This document shows, one piece after another, positions 8,876-19,034 of a stretch of 64,000 nucleotides of DNA. The notes beneath the pieces were generated by a model. It worked only from the letters and a program-made list of their open reading frames with translations. It was not told the DNA's origin and made no database searches. The position numbers and the translations under genes were made by a program. Location of the stretch: NCBI GenBank assembly GCA_964631605.1, contig CAZVYG010000005.1:61043-125042 (forward strand). The letters are read 5' to 3'. This DNA comes from JARKQH01 sp964631605. Lineage in GTDB: Bacteria; Verrucomicrobiota; Verrucomicrobiia; Limisphaerales; UBA8199. Each line of letters starts with the position of its first letter. The stretch's first letter is position 1.

Positions 8876-10138
8876 TCACTCGTAGCGCAAGGATTCGATG
8901 GGATCGAGGTTCGCGGCCTTGTAGGCGGGGTAGGTGCCAAACACAATCCCCACCAGCGAGCAGATGCCCAGGCCGATCAACACCCAGTCGAAGGGAATGG
9001 CCGGCGATAATTTGAGGAGGTAGGCGGTGGCATTGCCGCCGAGGATTCCCAGGACGACCCCCAGCAAGCCCCCCACTTGGCAGAGCACAATGGCTTCGAG
9101 GATGAACTGGGTCATGATGTTGCGTTTCTTCGCCCCCACGGCCCGGCGAATGCCGATCTCGCGCGTGCGTTCGGTCACCGAAACCAGCATGATGTTCATG
9201 ATGCCCACCCCCGCAGCCAGCAGGGCAATCGAACTGACCACCGCAATGCCGATGCGCACCGCCAGGGTGAAGGAGTTGAACTGGGCGATGATCGAGTCGT
9301 TGGAGAAAATCTCGAAATCATCCTCGGCGCCGGGCGGCACCTTGCGGATCACGCGCAGCGCGCCGCGCACCTGCTCGACGGTGTCGTCGTAGGCCTCCTG
9401 GCTCGGGGCCTGGACCAGGAAACTCAGGCTCCGGCCCCAGCGCCCAAACCGGTTCAAACCGGTGGTGATCGGCACAATGACAAAGTTGTCCTGGTCTCCG
9501 CCGAGCGATCCCCCCTTGGGTTCAAGCACGCCGACGACGTTGTAGTTGATCCCGTTGATTTTGAGCCGCTCGCCAATGGCTGAAGCGTAAGGAAAGACGG
9601 TTTTGGCCAGGCCGCCGCCCAGCACGCACACGTCGCGGGCGTTCTCGATGTCCGCGTCCACCAGCAACCGGCCCTCGCCCAGCACCCAGTTGCGCGCACC
9701 GAAGCTGCCGGGGGTCTCGCCAAAGAGCGTGACGTTGGGCGCCGTGCGTTTGTAGCGGGACTCGATCTGCCCACCCCAGAAGGTCGTCTCCAGCCCCACA
9801 CTGCTCGCCAGCGTGGCCCGCTCCTGCAACAGCAGCCCTTGCGCGAGGGTGAGGTCCTTGCGCCGCTGGTATTTCTCGAACCCCTCCGGTCCGCCGAAGT
9901 GCACCGCGGGCCATTTCTGGACCATGAACGTCTGGCTGCCGAGCTGGCTGATTTCGCGCTCGATGTCGCTCTGCATGACCCGCATGGCGGTCATGACGAC
10001 GATGATCGAAAAAACGCCCACCAACACCCCCAGCAGGGTGAGCGCCGACCGCAGCTTGTGCGCCGCCAGCGCGGCCATGGCCATGGCGAAACTCTCGCGC
10101 AGCTCGGCCCACAGGATGGTTAACGGTTTAAAGGGCAT
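8876..10138 (-). CDS. MacB/LolC-type ABC transporter permease (FtsX domain)
   Basis: 420 aa. One N-terminal transmembrane helix (LTLLGVLVGVFSIIVVMTAM) is followed by a large periplasmic MacB_PCD domain and three C-terminal helices of the FtsX fold. The element before the second helix, VSVTERTREIGIRRAVGAKK, is diagnostic of this family. It forms a mechanotransmission-type exporter with the paralogous permease 24 bases upstream, the ATPase at 11376 and the adaptor at 12156. Such systems extrude macrolides, peptides, siderophores or lipoproteins; the cargo cannot be told from sequence. Confidence 0.9.
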   Translation of the reverse strand: MPFKPLTILWAELRESFAMAMAALAAHKLRSALTLLGVLVGVFSIIVVMTAMRVMQSDIEREISQLGSQTFMVQKWPAVHFGGPEGFEKYQRRKDLTLAQGLLLQERATLASSVGLETTFWGGQIESRYKRTAPNVTLFGETPGSFGARNWVLGEGRLLVDADIENARDVCVLGGGLAKTVFPYASAIGERLKINGINYNVVGVLEPKGGSLGGDQDNFVIVPITTGLNRFGRWGRSLSFLVQAPSQEAYDDTVEQVRGALRVIRKVPPGAEDDFEIFSNDSIIAQFNSFTLAVRIGIAVVSSIALLAAGVGIMNIMLVSVTERTREIGIRRAVGAKKRNIMTQFILEAIVLCQVGGLLGVVLGILGGNATAYLLKLSPAIPFDWVLIGLGICSLVGIVFGTYPAYKAANLDPIESLRYE

Positions 10139-10162
10139 GGGCGATTGGAAAAGCGGCGTCCA

Positions 10163-11392
10163 TCATTCGTTTCTCAGCGCATCCACCGGGTTCATGCGCG
10201 CGGCCCGCCACGCCGGAAAGAAGCCCGCCGCCACGCCCGTCACCAGCGACACCAGCAACGCGATGCCCACAATCGAGAGTGACAGGGCGGCCGGGAGGAA
10301 CTTCTGCATCACCAGCGTCAGCGGCCAGGCGATGGCCAGCCCCACCAGCCCGCCCAGCAGACAGATGCCAGCCGATTCGATCAGGAACTGGATGAGAATG
10401 GTGCGCCGCTTGGCGCCAATGGCTTTGCGAATGCCAATCTCGCGGGTCCGCTCGGCGACCGAGACAAACATGATGTTCATGATCCCGATGCCGCCGACAA
10501 ACAAGGACAACCCGGTGATGAACAACCCCACCGCGGCGATGGTTCCCGCCACGCGGTAAAACAGGGTGAGAAACTGCTGCTGCTGGTTGATGGCGAAATC
10601 ATCCGGCTCGGAAGGGGCCAGGCGCCGGACCTTGCGCATCACGCTGCGGACTTCCTCCTTCGCCTCCTCCAACTGTGCGAGGTCCCTGACCTTGATCTGC
10701 AATTCGTAATCGGGACGGCTCCGGAAGCCGGCGGCGAATTGCTGGAGGGGAATGATGACCTGGTTGTCGAGGCTGATGGCGCCGAGGAAAGAGCCTTGCT
10801 TGTCCAGCACGCCGACCACCTCGAAGTTCTGCTGGCCGATGGTAACGCGCCGGCCCAGGGGCGATTCGCGCTGAAACAGGTTCGTGGCCACCTCCGAACC
10901 GATCACACACACCGGCCGGCCGCCGTCCACTTCGCCGGCGGTCATAAACCGGCCCTGGGCGATGCCCATGGCGCTGGTGTGGAGGAACTGGTCGGTGGTC
11001 CCGATGAGCATCACCTGGTTGGCGCGCCGGTTCTTGTAGCGGACCGGCGCCATGGTGCCGGTGGTCGGCGCCAGCGCCCGGGCCATGGTCAATTGCTTTT
11101 CAACCGCTTTAATCTGTGCCAGGGTGATGCCGCGGCGTTTCTGAACCCGCAGCCATTCCTCGTGGGAATTGATGAACCAGCTCGCGCGCTGCACGTACAG
11201 CACATCCGCCCCGATAAACGAAATGCTCTTGAGAAAGGCGCGGTTCAGGCCCTCGATCGCCGTGCCCATCAGCGTGACTGTCACAATCCCTATCACGATG
11301 CCCAGGGTGGTCAGCACCGACCGCATCTTGTTGGCGCGGATGGCCGCCCACGAAATGCCCAGCCCTTCCCGCAGCTCAGATAACAGGTTCAT
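10163..11392 (-). CDS. MacB/LolC-type ABC transporter permease, second copy
   Basis: 409 aa with the same architecture as its neighbour: one N-terminal helix (LTTLGIVIGIVTVTLMGTA), a periplasmic domain, and three C-terminal helices preceded by VSVAERTREIGIRKAIGAKR. Its start overlaps the ATPase gene by 17 bp, which points to translational coupling. Two non-identical FtsX permeases with one ATPase suggest a heterodimeric exporter rather than a MacB homodimer, since MacB proper carries the ATPase fused to the permease. Confidence 0.9.
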   Translation of the reverse strand: MNLLSELREGLGISWAAIRANKMRSVLTTLGIVIGIVTVTLMGTAIEGLNRAFLKSISFIGADVLYVQRASWFINSHEEWLRVQKRRGITLAQIKAVEKQLTMARALAPTTGTMAPVRYKNRRANQVMLIGTTDQFLHTSAMGIAQGRFMTAGEVDGGRPVCVIGSEVATNLFQRESPLGRRVTIGQQNFEVVGVLDKQGSFLGAISLDNQVIIPLQQFAAGFRSRPDYELQIKVRDLAQLEEAKEEVRSVMRKVRRLAPSEPDDFAINQQQQFLTLFYRVAGTIAAVGLFITGLSLFVGGIGIMNIMFVSVAERTREIGIRKAIGAKRRTILIQFLIESAGICLLGGLVGLAIAWPLTLVMQKFLPAALSLSIVGIALLVSLVTGVAAGFFPAWRAARMNPVDALRNE

Positions 11393-12110
11393 GGCTGGCC
11401 GGTTCCGGCGGGACGCGGTCCGCCCCGGGCGGGCGGGCGGGTTCGTCGCTGGCGATCAGGCCGTCGCGAATACGGATGATGCGACGGGCATGGCGGGCGA
11501 CGTCTTCCTCGTGCGTCACCACGATGATGGTGTTGCCGCGGCCGGCCAGCTCATCAAACAGCGTGAGAATCTCCGCGCCGGTCTTGCTGTCCAGGTTGCC
11601 GGTCGGCTCGTCCGCCAGCAAAATCGAGGGACGGTTCACCAGCGCGCGGGCCACCGCCACCCGCTGGCGCTGCCCGCCGGACAGTTCGTTGGGCTTGTGA
11701 TGAATCCGGTCGGCCAGGCCCACGCTGCTGAGCGCCTCCAACGCTATCTGCCGCCGTTTCTCAGCCGGCACGCCGGCGTAGATGAGCGGCAGCTCGACGT
11801 TCCGCAGCGCGTCCGACCGCGGCAGCAGGTTGAAGGTTTGGAAGATGAAGCCGATCTCCTTGTTGCGGATTTCGGCCAACTGATTGTCATCCATCTGGCC
11901 GACCTGCACGCCGTTGAGTTCGTAACTGCCGGACGTGGGCGTGTCCAGGCAGCCGATCAGGTTCATCAGCGTGGATTTGCCCGAGCCGGACGGCCCCATG
12001 ATCGCGACATACTCCCCCCGCCCAATCGCCAGCGAGACCTCCCGCAAGGCGTGGATGGTCTCCGACCCCATTTGGTATAGGCGCGAGAGTTTTTCCAGAC
12101 GGATCAACAT
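11376..12110 (-). CDS. ABC transporter ATP-binding protein (MacB/LolD type)
   Basis: 244 aa. Walker A GPSGSGKS at residues 39-46, Q-loop in FIFQTFNLLPR, signature LSGGQRQR from residue 143 and Walker B ILLADEPTGNLD from residue 163. These are typical of the lipoprotein/macrolide exporter ATPase family, and the ATPase energises the two downstream FtsX permeases. The C-terminal ~25 residues (ASDEPARPPGADRVPPEP) are proline-rich and lie outside the ATPase fold. Confidence 0.93.
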   Translation of the reverse strand: MLIRLEKLSRLYQMGSETIHALREVSLAIGRGEYVAIMGPSGSGKSTLMNLIGCLDTPTSGSYELNGVQVGQMDDNQLAEIRNKEIGFIFQTFNLLPRSDALRNVELPLIYAGVPAEKRRQIALEALSSVGLADRIHHKPNELSGGQRQRVAVARALVNRPSILLADEPTGNLDSKTGAEILTLFDELAGRGNTIIVVTHEEDVARHARRIIRIRDGLIASDEPARPPGADRVPPEPASHEPVI

Positions 12111-12155
12111 GGCGTGGTCACAGGCGCCGGGCCGGGCCCGGGCGCGGCTCGCGGT

Positions 12156-13523
12156 TCATTTCCCCTTTTCGTCCGCGCCTTCCTTGCCTTCGGCCTTCTC
12201 GCCGACCGGCGGGCCGATCCGCACCCGCTTCCCATCCTCCAAATCCCGGCTCACGGCCCGGTATCCGCCCGAGATCACTTCCTGGCCTTCCTCGAGCCCT
12301 TCGATGATTTCCCAGTAATCATCGTCGCTGATCCCGATTTTCACGGGCACCATCTTCGCCACGTCGCCCTGCTTGAGAAAGACTACTTCAATCGGTTTGA
12401 CGGCGTCCTTGGTTTTCTTATCCGGCCTGGCGGGGCTGTTGGTGGAAGGGGAGTTGGTTTTGGCGTCGGCCGCGCCGGCGTTGGGGGTGGAGGAGGCGTT
12501 GGTGGCGGCCGAAGGATTGCCTTTGGTTTCCTTCGGCTTGGGCAGGCGGGTGGTCACACTGGCAATGGGCACGCTCAACACATTGGTCCGCGACCGGGTT
12601 TCGATCTCCGCCGTGACGGACATCCCGGGGCGGAAGGCCTCTTTTTCCTTGATGCGAATTTTGACTTCAAACTTGGTGGCTTCCTGCTGGTTGCTGCTGT
12701 AGGGCGAGCTTTTGGAGGAGTTGGCGATTTCGGTGACCGTGCCGGTGAACTTGCGGTTCTTGAAGGCGTCCACTTCGAGCTGGACGTTCTGGCCGGGGGC
12801 GATCAGGACGACGTCAATCTCGCCAATCTCGACCCGCGCCTCCATTTCGTTGAGGTCGGCAATGGTCATGATTTCCGTGCCGACGTTCTGGACCGTGCCA
12901 AGCACGCGCTCGCCCAGTTGCGAGTTGAGTTTGCTCACGGTGCCGCTGAGCGGCGCGACGATGGTGGTTTTGGCCAGTTGCTCCTCGGCGCTGGCAAGCG
13001 AAGCGCGCGCCATCTCGACCTGGTGGGTGGAATTGGTCAGTTGCGCGCTGGCGACGGCATGCGCCGCTTTCGCCTCGTCGTAAACGGAGGCCGAAACCAG
13101 TTTTTGCTGGAACAGCTCGGTCACCCGCCGGAACTCGGCGTCGGCTTTCTGCAGGTTGGCCTCGGCGGTGGCGCGGCTGGCCAGGGAGGATTTGTACGCC
13201 GCCTCGGCCTGGTTCCGGTTGGCGATGTAGAAATCGGGTTTGATTTTGACGATGAGCTGGCCCTTGGTGACCGCCTGGCCTTCTTTCACCGGCAGTTCGA
13301 TGATTTCGCCGCTGACCTCCGGGCTGATCTTGACCTGCACCACCGGCTGAATCTTGCCGTTGGCCACGACGACCTCGGTGAGATTGCGCCGCGCGACTTT
13401 CTCCGTCTGCACGGTGATCACCACGTCCCGCTTCTTCAGAAACGCCACCGCCGCCAGCGCGCCCACGCCCAGCGCGATGACGGAGAACACCAGAATCTTT
13501 CTGCCAGTCTTGGATTTCGCCAT
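12156..13523 (-). CDS. MacA/HlyD-family periplasmic adaptor protein
   Basis: 455 aa. An N-terminal membrane anchor (KILVFSVIALGVGALAAVAFL) is followed by the split lipoyl domain (VKISPEVSGEIIELPVKEG and TIVAPLSGTVSKLNSQLGE), a coiled-coil hairpin of about 90 residues rich in Ala, Glu and Gln, and a beta-barrel region. A low-complexity linker of Asn/Ser/Pro/Ala near residues 340-375 is inserted before the membrane-proximal domain. It is the first gene of the exporter cluster and would couple the permeases to an outer-membrane channel, which is not encoded in this window. Confidence 0.9.
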   Translation of the reverse strand: MAKSKTGRKILVFSVIALGVGALAAVAFLKKRDVVITVQTEKVARRNLTEVVVANGKIQPVVQVKISPEVSGEIIELPVKEGQAVTKGQLIVKIKPDFYIANRNQAEAAYKSSLASRATAEANLQKADAEFRRVTELFQQKLVSASVYDEAKAAHAVASAQLTNSTHQVEMARASLASAEEQLAKTTIVAPLSGTVSKLNSQLGERVLGTVQNVGTEIMTIADLNEMEARVEIGEIDVVLIAPGQNVQLEVDAFKNRKFTGTVTEIANSSKSSPYSSNQQEATKFEVKIRIKEKEAFRPGMSVTAEIETRSRTNVLSVPIASVTTRLPKPKETKGNPSAATNASSTPNAGAADAKTNSPSTNSPARPDKKTKDAVKPIEVVFLKQGDVAKMVPVKIGISDDDYWEIIEGLEEGQEVISGGYRAVSRDLEDGKRVRIGPPVGEKAEGKEGADEKGK

Positions 13524-13648
13524 GTCCGCTAAATCAATATGACACGCCTGCGTCTGTTTTGTTTCACGTTTTTCCGGCGCTCCGGAATGCCGCGGCGTCC
13601 GCGCCTCGCCGTTTCCTCTCCCGTTTTGAGTTCTCCCGCGCGGTTTGA

Positions 13649-14440
13649 CTATCGTTTGAAAATGGCCTGCATCGCGAAGCCCAGCCCCACCATCGAGACG
13701 CTATAAAGGAGCCAGATGCCAAACACCCACGCCGCCGCCCGGGCGAAAGAAACGGCCGCCAGGCGCGCCAGCCCCGCCGCGCGGACCGCCAGCAGCCACC
13801 AAACCAGCACGTTGGTCAGAGGCAGCAACCCGTGAACCGGGTTCTGGGGATCGTAGTTCCGGACCAACAGCACCAGGCTCGGGCTGGCAAACAGGTTGCC
13901 GGTCACCAGAATCAACAGCGTGCGCACCACGGTCTCCAATACCCCGATCATCGCCGCCAGCCCGACCACTTCGACCGCTTTCATGAACGGAAACTCTCGT
14001 TTGAACACGTTCCTGCCCACCAGCCAAAGGACCAAACCCCAGAGAAAAGGAACGGCAAAGGCCAGCCCGGCGGGCGCCGCGTAAGCGCTGATTTTCGCCC
14101 CGAGCAGCCCCCATTTCTCCGCCACATTCCGAACCTGTTCGGCCTGCGCTTCGGACATCTTCTGCTGTGCGATTTGCTTTTCGATCGCCTGGGACGTGAT
14201 CTCAGAGAGCTGCTGCTGGATTGCCGGCTGCGAAAAAATCAGCCAGGTTCCGATCCAGCCCACGACGATCAATACCAACGCCGGCACCAGCCAGTTCGCC
14301 ACGGTCGGACTGCTGTGGGCGACATCATCCATCACTTCCCCGGGGGTCGCAAAGATGTTGAAAAGCCGGGACGCCAGCGACATTCGAGCCGGAGCCGCGG
14401 CGCCGGCGTCCGGTGCCTGGACAGGGGGCGGTTGGTTCAT
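13649..14440 (-). CDS. YIP1-family integral membrane protein
   Basis: 263 aa. A Pro/Ala-rich N-terminus leads into SLASRLFNIFATPGEVMDDV, a motif typical of bacterial YIP1 proteins, followed by about five hydrophobic helices. A charged Gln-rich helix (QQLSEITSQAIEKQIAQQK) sits between helices 1 and 2. Function is unknown for bacterial members. It lies upstream of the MacA-like gene on the same strand with a 125-bp gap, so cotranscription is possible but not certain. Confidence 0.75.
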   Translation of the reverse strand: MNQPPPVQAPDAGAAAPARMSLASRLFNIFATPGEVMDDVAHSSPTVANWLVPALVLIVVGWIGTWLIFSQPAIQQQLSEITSQAIEKQIAQQKMSEAQAEQVRNVAEKWGLLGAKISAYAAPAGLAFAVPFLWGLVLWLVGRNVFKREFPFMKAVEVVGLAAMIGVLETVVRTLLILVTGNLFASPSLVLLVRNYDPQNPVHGLLPLTNVLVWWLLAVRAAGLARLAAVSFARAAAWVFGIWLLYSVSMVGLGFAMQAIFKR

Positions 14441-14998
14441 ATATTTCCTGCGGCGCGCTTGCCTGCCTCAAACGAATAAACCACGCCCTTCCGGCTCCAA
14501 CAGCGTCGGCCCGAGCGTGGCCTCAATCCTGAAGCAGGCGCCTGGAAAGACCTGTATGGGCTACCTGCGACATAAAGCAAGCCATAACATTTTCGTGCAT
14601 TGTCCCAGGACGCCTTTCCTTCCCGTTGGTTTCCAGGAAAGCGCCGTCGCAGCCGGCCGCCGGCTTCACTCCGTCGAGGGAAGCCCGCCGGTTTGCCCGC
14701 CGTCGTCAGATTCTCCAGCCCTTTGATTCCGCGGTTTCAGCCGGCCGCCCCCCCACCCCTGACCCGGCGGGAAGTTGATGATTCTGGGCGGTTTTGACAT
14801 TGTCTTTATGAGCCATTGAGCGATCATGTTAGGGATTAGAAATAGCCCTGTGTCTGCATGCTGATACGTCTGGCGGCCGGCTTGGATGCGGCGCCGTGGA
14901 CGGGGGCGGGGTGCAACGTCGTGAGAATTAACGACGCCGGAAGGGCTGGACAAAAAGCGGGCATGGATGTTAGGTTTAATTAACTAAGCTAACTAAAT
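14441..14998. other. Divergent intergenic region with AT-rich leader
   Basis: No convincing gene is seen. It separates the minus-strand exporter cluster from the plus-strand pseudopilin and should hold both promoters. A TTGACA hexamer occurs at 14794-14799 without a convincing -10 partner. The last 25 bases before the pseudopilin start are strikingly AT-rich for this genome: TTAATTAA at 14976-14983, then TAACTAA twice (14981-14987 and 14990-14996). There is no Shine-Dalgarno site. Confidence 0.45.
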
Positions 14999-15835
14999 AT
15001 GACCACGAACCTATTCGTCGCGCGGCGGCGGGCGTTTACCCTGATCGAATTGCTCGTCGTGATAGCCATCATTGCGATCCTGGCGGCCATGTTGCTGCCG
15101 GCCCTCAGTTCGGCCAAGGAACGGGCGATGCGGACCCGGTGCGCCAGCAACCTGCGCCAGGTAGGCATCGGGGCGCATCTCTACGCCAACGACAGCAACG
15201 ACATCCTGCCGCAACGGAGCTGGCCCGTGGGGCAGAATCCCTGGCAGACTTATGAGGCGTGCCGTGTGAATGCGGGTACGAGCACGATCATCCGCGGCCC
15301 TTACAACCTCGGGCTGCTGTTCTTCTCGAAGGCGGTCGAGAATCCCGAGGTGTTCTATTGCCCCAGCGGCAGCAAGGTCTCCAGGAACTGGACCTATGCC
15401 TATTACAGCACCAGCCCCAACCGGTGGCCCTCGACCCCTGCGGACAGCGGGGACGACAACGTCCGGACCGGATACAACTATTACCCGCAGCCGCCAGAGC
15501 TCGAGCGCGTGCAGGGTTATTTTGTGCCCGTGCTGACCTACGGCTCCTACGTTGATAGTGTGGGAAACAAGCTGACCGAGCCTGTGCCTTTGAAGGTCTC
15601 CCAAGCCGACCCGAAACGGACGATGTCAACGGATTTGCTGCACACGCTGGACAACATTCCGCACAAGACCACCGGAGGAAATGCCGGGGTGAACGCCCTC
15701 TTTACGGATGCCCACGTCCGGTTTCAGACCGTCCGGGCCAATCCCCAGGCTTTCAGCACAGTTCTGTGGGCCGACCCCGGCCCGGGAGGCTCGCCGCTGA
15801 ATTTCCGCCGCATCCTGACCTATTTCCAGCCGTGA
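14999..15835 (+). CDS. Type II secretion-like pseudopilin (prepilin N-terminal methylation domain)
   Basis: 278 aa. A short basic leader (RRRAF) precedes TLIELLVVIAIIAILAAML, the prepilin-peptidase cleavage and methylation segment; Glu5 of the mature protein is present. LLPALSSAKERA follows, then a globular domain with FYCPSGSKVSRNWTYAY and a C-terminal NALFTDAHVRFQT strand resembling the H-X9-DG ending common in PVC-group pseudopilins. These proteins are numerous in Verrucomicrobiota and Planctomycetota; their role is inferred to be envelope fibre assembly or secretion. The next gene begins 54 bases later, and the same gene pair recurs at 35311/36246. Confidence 0.88.
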   Translation: MTTNLFVARRRAFTLIELLVVIAIIAILAAMLLPALSSAKERAMRTRCASNLRQVGIGAHLYANDSNDILPQRSWPVGQNPWQTYEACRVNAGTSTIIRGPYNLGLLFFSKAVENPEVFYCPSGSKVSRNWTYAYYSTSPNRWPSTPADSGDDNVRTGYNYYPQPPELERVQGYFVPVLTYGSYVDSVGNKLTEPVPLKVSQADPKRTMSTDLLHTLDNIPHKTTGGNAGVNALFTDAHVRFQTVRANPQAFSTVLWADPGPGGSPLNFRRILTYFQP

Positions 15836-15889
15836 CGCTTTTGCAACAACAAGAACCCTGCTCAGATTAACCATCAACAACCGAATCCA

Positions 15890-18800
15890 ATGAAAACATC
15901 CCTAAGACTCCTGGTTTGCATTGTCCCCGTGCTCCTGGCCGCAGCGCCCGGCCTCCAGGCCACGGTGTTCTTTAATGATACCTTTGGCGCCGGCAGCACG
16001 CTTAACAGTCTGACACCGGCTGACCCGACGCCCAATTCCACCAGTTACCAGCTTTCTTCCTCGAAGAGCTGGAATCCCACACCCTCGCTGACCGCCAACG
16101 ATTTGAAATTCGGGATTGGTACGACGACCGGCGGCGGCATTGAAGTCCAGGCTCTGTTTACGACCAATCCGGTGTCGCTGAGTCTGCCGGGGGATTACAT
16201 TCAATTGCGGGTGACTTTTACCAACACCGCCGGCCTCCTGACCGCGGCGGGCCTCTGGGGGTTTGGACTTTACAACGGCGCGCAAGTGGCGCCGGTGGCA
16301 GGGGGACTCAACGCGACGGCGCTCAACAGTTACAGTGATCATGTGACCGACGGAGTGCGGGATTGGCAGGGCTATTGGGGGCAGCGGGGTTACACGGGCG
16401 AGAATTCCCGAATCGTCAGGCGTTTGCCCCAGACCACCGGCCCTGACAACCGGAATCAGAACCTCACCAGCACGGGCAGCGGCACACAAAGCTACGGCAA
16501 CCCGGCCGGAACGACTGTGGGCACGGCCTCCACAGCACCCTCTGGCGGATTGGTTGTCGGGAACACCTATACGGTGGTGTTGAATATTGCGCTGATTGCG
16601 GAAGGAACCTTGGCCATCACGAACATTTACTACGACGGCCCGGACACAAACGGAACGGTGATCTCCCAATTCGGTTGCGAGGCGTCGGGATCGGACTTTT
16701 TCACCAGCACCTTTGATGGTTTTGCGATTGGGTGGCGCGCCCGTGCCAACACCACCGGCGGGACCGTCATGGATATCTCTTCGATCACGGTGGAAGGTTC
16801 GGCGACCACGATTACCACCCCGCCGGACATCCTCACTCAGCCGGTATCGGTGACGGTGCCCAATGGCGGTTCCTGCGCCTTCTCGGTCGTGGCCCAGGGT
16901 TTTGGGATGAAATATCAATGGAAGCGGTACGGGACCAACCTGGTTGACGGCGGCAACATCTCCGGCGCCACCACCCCCATGCTGGTGATTTCGCCCGCCT
17001 CCGCGGCGGATGTGGCTTCCGGCGTCAACGGTTATTACGTGACAATTACCGGAACGGGCGGCTACAGCACCAACTCGGTGACGTGCTCGTTGTCGCTGGG
17101 AACGGCTTCCACGCTGGTGTGGTCGGGTTCGGGCACGACCTGGGACCTGGGGACCAGCGCTAGTTGGTTGAAGGGCAGCTCGCCGGCGACGTTCAACTAC
17201 GGGGATGCGGTGATCTTTAATGATGCCGGATCGGCCAACCTGCTGGTGACTTTAAGCGGCAGTTATCTCAGCGCCTCTTCCGTTACCGTGGATACCAGCA
17301 TTGGGACCGATTACATCTTCAGCGGCACGGGAAGCTTTGCCGGCCCCGGCCAATTGATCTACAAAGGGGCCGGGCTGCTGACGATCAACAACGCAAACAC
17401 TTACACCGGCGGCACGATCATCAGCAACGACTACGCCTACCTGGTGCTCAACAACTACAACGGCCTCGGTTCCGGGCCGGTCAGGCTGGCCAAAGCGGGC
17501 GGGTATATGGAGGTGGTGCCGGCGGGGAGCGCCACTGCGGGATTCAAGGGGGATGTGATTGTCGAAGACGACTTCACCATTCAATTCGACGCCAGCGGAG
17601 CCTATGCGGGCGTGTTCTTGAATGATCTGGCGGGCACGCCCGGCAAGACGCTCACGCTGCGGCCCTTCTCCACCGCCAGTGGCAGCCGTTACCGGGTCTA
17701 TGGCACCGCCACCACCTGCGACGCCAACCTGTATCTGGACGGCGCGGGCACCTCTGAAGCGGCCTATTACGGCACCACGCTGGCCCCGTATCATGGCAGC
17801 GGCTTCCAAATCTACAATGGCGTCATCTCCGGCCCGGGCGGCATCATTCAGCGCGCGGGGGGCACGACCGTGCTGGCCGGCCAAAACACCTACTCGGGCG
17901 GCACAACGCCGACCACCGGCACCATCGGCTTTGGCGCGGACACCATCGGCGCTGTGACCTCCGGCCCGATTGGCACGGGGCCGTTGTTCCTCAATCCGGA
18001 AGCGCCCAACACCACGGGCAGCGGGACGGTGCTGGCGTTTGGCGGGCCCCGCACGATCGCCAACCCGTTGCAGTATTCCAGCGGCACCAACAACCTGACC
18101 CTGATCATCGGCGGCACCAACAATCTGACCTTCACCGGTCCGTTCACGCTCAATGGCAACGACGGGGCCACCACCTACCTCAATCGCATCCTGCAGGTGA
18201 ACAACACCGCGCTGACCACCTTTGCGGGCCAGATCAGCGGCGCCGGATTCGGCCTCACCAAGACCGGCTCTGGAACCCTGGCGCTGACCGGCAACAACAC
18301 CTATGACGGACCGACCACCAACAGCGCCGGCACGTTGATTGTGAACGGCTCGCTGGCGGGACCGGTGACCGTGGCCTCGGGCGCCACCCTGGCCGGCACC
18401 GGAACCATCAACGGTCCGACCACGGTTCTGGCGGGCGGCGCCATTGCCCCCGGCACTTCGATCGGCACTTTAACCATCAATAACAACCTCGCCCTGGCCG
18501 GTAATTTGCGCGTCGAGGTCAACCGCGCCGGCCTGGCCAGCGACAAAATTGTCGTCAGTGGCACGCTCGCCAATACCGGCACGGGCACCATTACCGTGAC
18601 AAATCTGGGCGCGCCGCTGGCGGTGGGTGACACGTTTGCGCTGTTCAACAAACCCGTGACGGGCGGCAGCGCATTGACCATCACCGGTGGCGGGGTCACC
18701 GCCTGGAGCAACAAGCTGGAGATTGACGGGACCATCGCCGTGCAGTCGGTCCTGCCGACCACGCCGACCAACCTGAGTTACAGCGTCGCGGGCAACAACC

Positions 18801-18979
18801 TTACCCTGAGCTGGCCCGCTAATTACCTGGGCTGGATTCTCCAATCCAATGCCGTCGGCATCGCTTCCAGTGGAAGCTGGTTCCCCATCGCGGAAACCGC
18901 CAATGCGACGCAATACACCATCCCGCTGGACCCGGCCAAAGCCAACGTCTTCTACCGTCTGGTGCTCCCGACGCCTTGA
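15890..18979 (+). CDS. Secreted autotransporter-associated beta-strand-repeat protein
   Basis: 1029 aa with a signal peptide (LVCIVPVLLAAAPGLQA). Residues ~25-300 form a lectin/LamG-like module (PNSTSYQLSSSKSWNPTPS; GWRARANTTGG) that recurs in the next gene. An Ig-like domain follows (ILTQPVSVTVPNGGSCAFSV), then several passenger-associated repeats of the K-G-G-LT-N-NTYTGGT type (LLTINNANTYTGGT, TVLAGQNTYSGGT, LALTGNNTYDGPT). The end is NVFYRLVLPTP, a tail found on other secreted proteins here. There is no C-terminal autotransporter barrel, so it is not a type Va autotransporter. It probably acts as an extracellular adhesive or carbohydrate-binding solenoid; no catalytic motif is seen. Confidence 0.85.
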   Translation: MKTSLRLLVCIVPVLLAAAPGLQATVFFNDTFGAGSTLNSLTPADPTPNSTSYQLSSSKSWNPTPSLTANDLKFGIGTTTGGGIEVQALFTTNPVSLSLPGDYIQLRVTFTNTAGLLTAAGLWGFGLYNGAQVAPVAGGLNATALNSYSDHVTDGVRDWQGYWGQRGYTGENSRIVRRLPQTTGPDNRNQNLTSTGSGTQSYGNPAGTTVGTASTAPSGGLVVGNTYTVVLNIALIAEGTLAITNIYYDGPDTNGTVISQFGCEASGSDFFTSTFDGFAIGWRARANTTGGTVMDISSITVEGSATTITTPPDILTQPVSVTVPNGGSCAFSVVAQGFGMKYQWKRYGTNLVDGGNISGATTPMLVISPASAADVASGVNGYYVTITGTGGYSTNSVTCSLSLGTASTLVWSGSGTTWDLGTSASWLKGSSPATFNYGDAVIFNDAGSANLLVTLSGSYLSASSVTVDTSIGTDYIFSGTGSFAGPGQLIYKGAGLLTINNANTYTGGTIISNDYAYLVLNNYNGLGSGPVRLAKAGGYMEVVPAGSATAGFKGDVIVEDDFTIQFDASGAYAGVFLNDLAGTPGKTLTLRPFSTASGSRYRVYGTATTCDANLYLDGAGTSEAAYYGTTLAPYHGSGFQIYNGVISGPGGIIQRAGGTTVLAGQNTYSGGTTPTTGTIGFGADTIGAVTSGPIGTGPLFLNPEAPNTTGSGTVLAFGGPRTIANPLQYSSGTNNLTLIIGGTNNLTFTGPFTLNGNDGATTYLNRILQVNNTALTTFAGQISGAGFGLTKTGSGTLALTGNNTYDGPTTNSAGTLIVNGSLAGPVTVASGATLAGTGTINGPTTVLAGGAIAPGTSIGTLTINNNLALAGNLRVEVNRAGLASDKIVVSGTLANTGTGTITVTNLGAPLAVGDTFALFNKPVTGGSALTITGGGVTAWSNKLEIDGTIAVQSVLPTTPTNLSYSVAGNNLTLSWPANYLGWILQSNAVGIASSGSWFPIAETANATQYTIPLDPAKANVFYRLVLPTP

Positions 18980-18995
18980 GCAGGATGAAAATTCA

Positions 18996-19034
18996 AACAC
19001 CCCCGCCGACCTGCATCCGGCGGGGGTGTTTTTT
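18996..19034 (+). terminator. Strong Rho-independent terminator
   Basis: A perfect 13-bp stem (AACACCCCCGCCG / CGGCGGGGGTGTT) with a 9-nt loop, followed directly by TTTT. It separates two homologous secreted-protein genes. Confidence 0.92.
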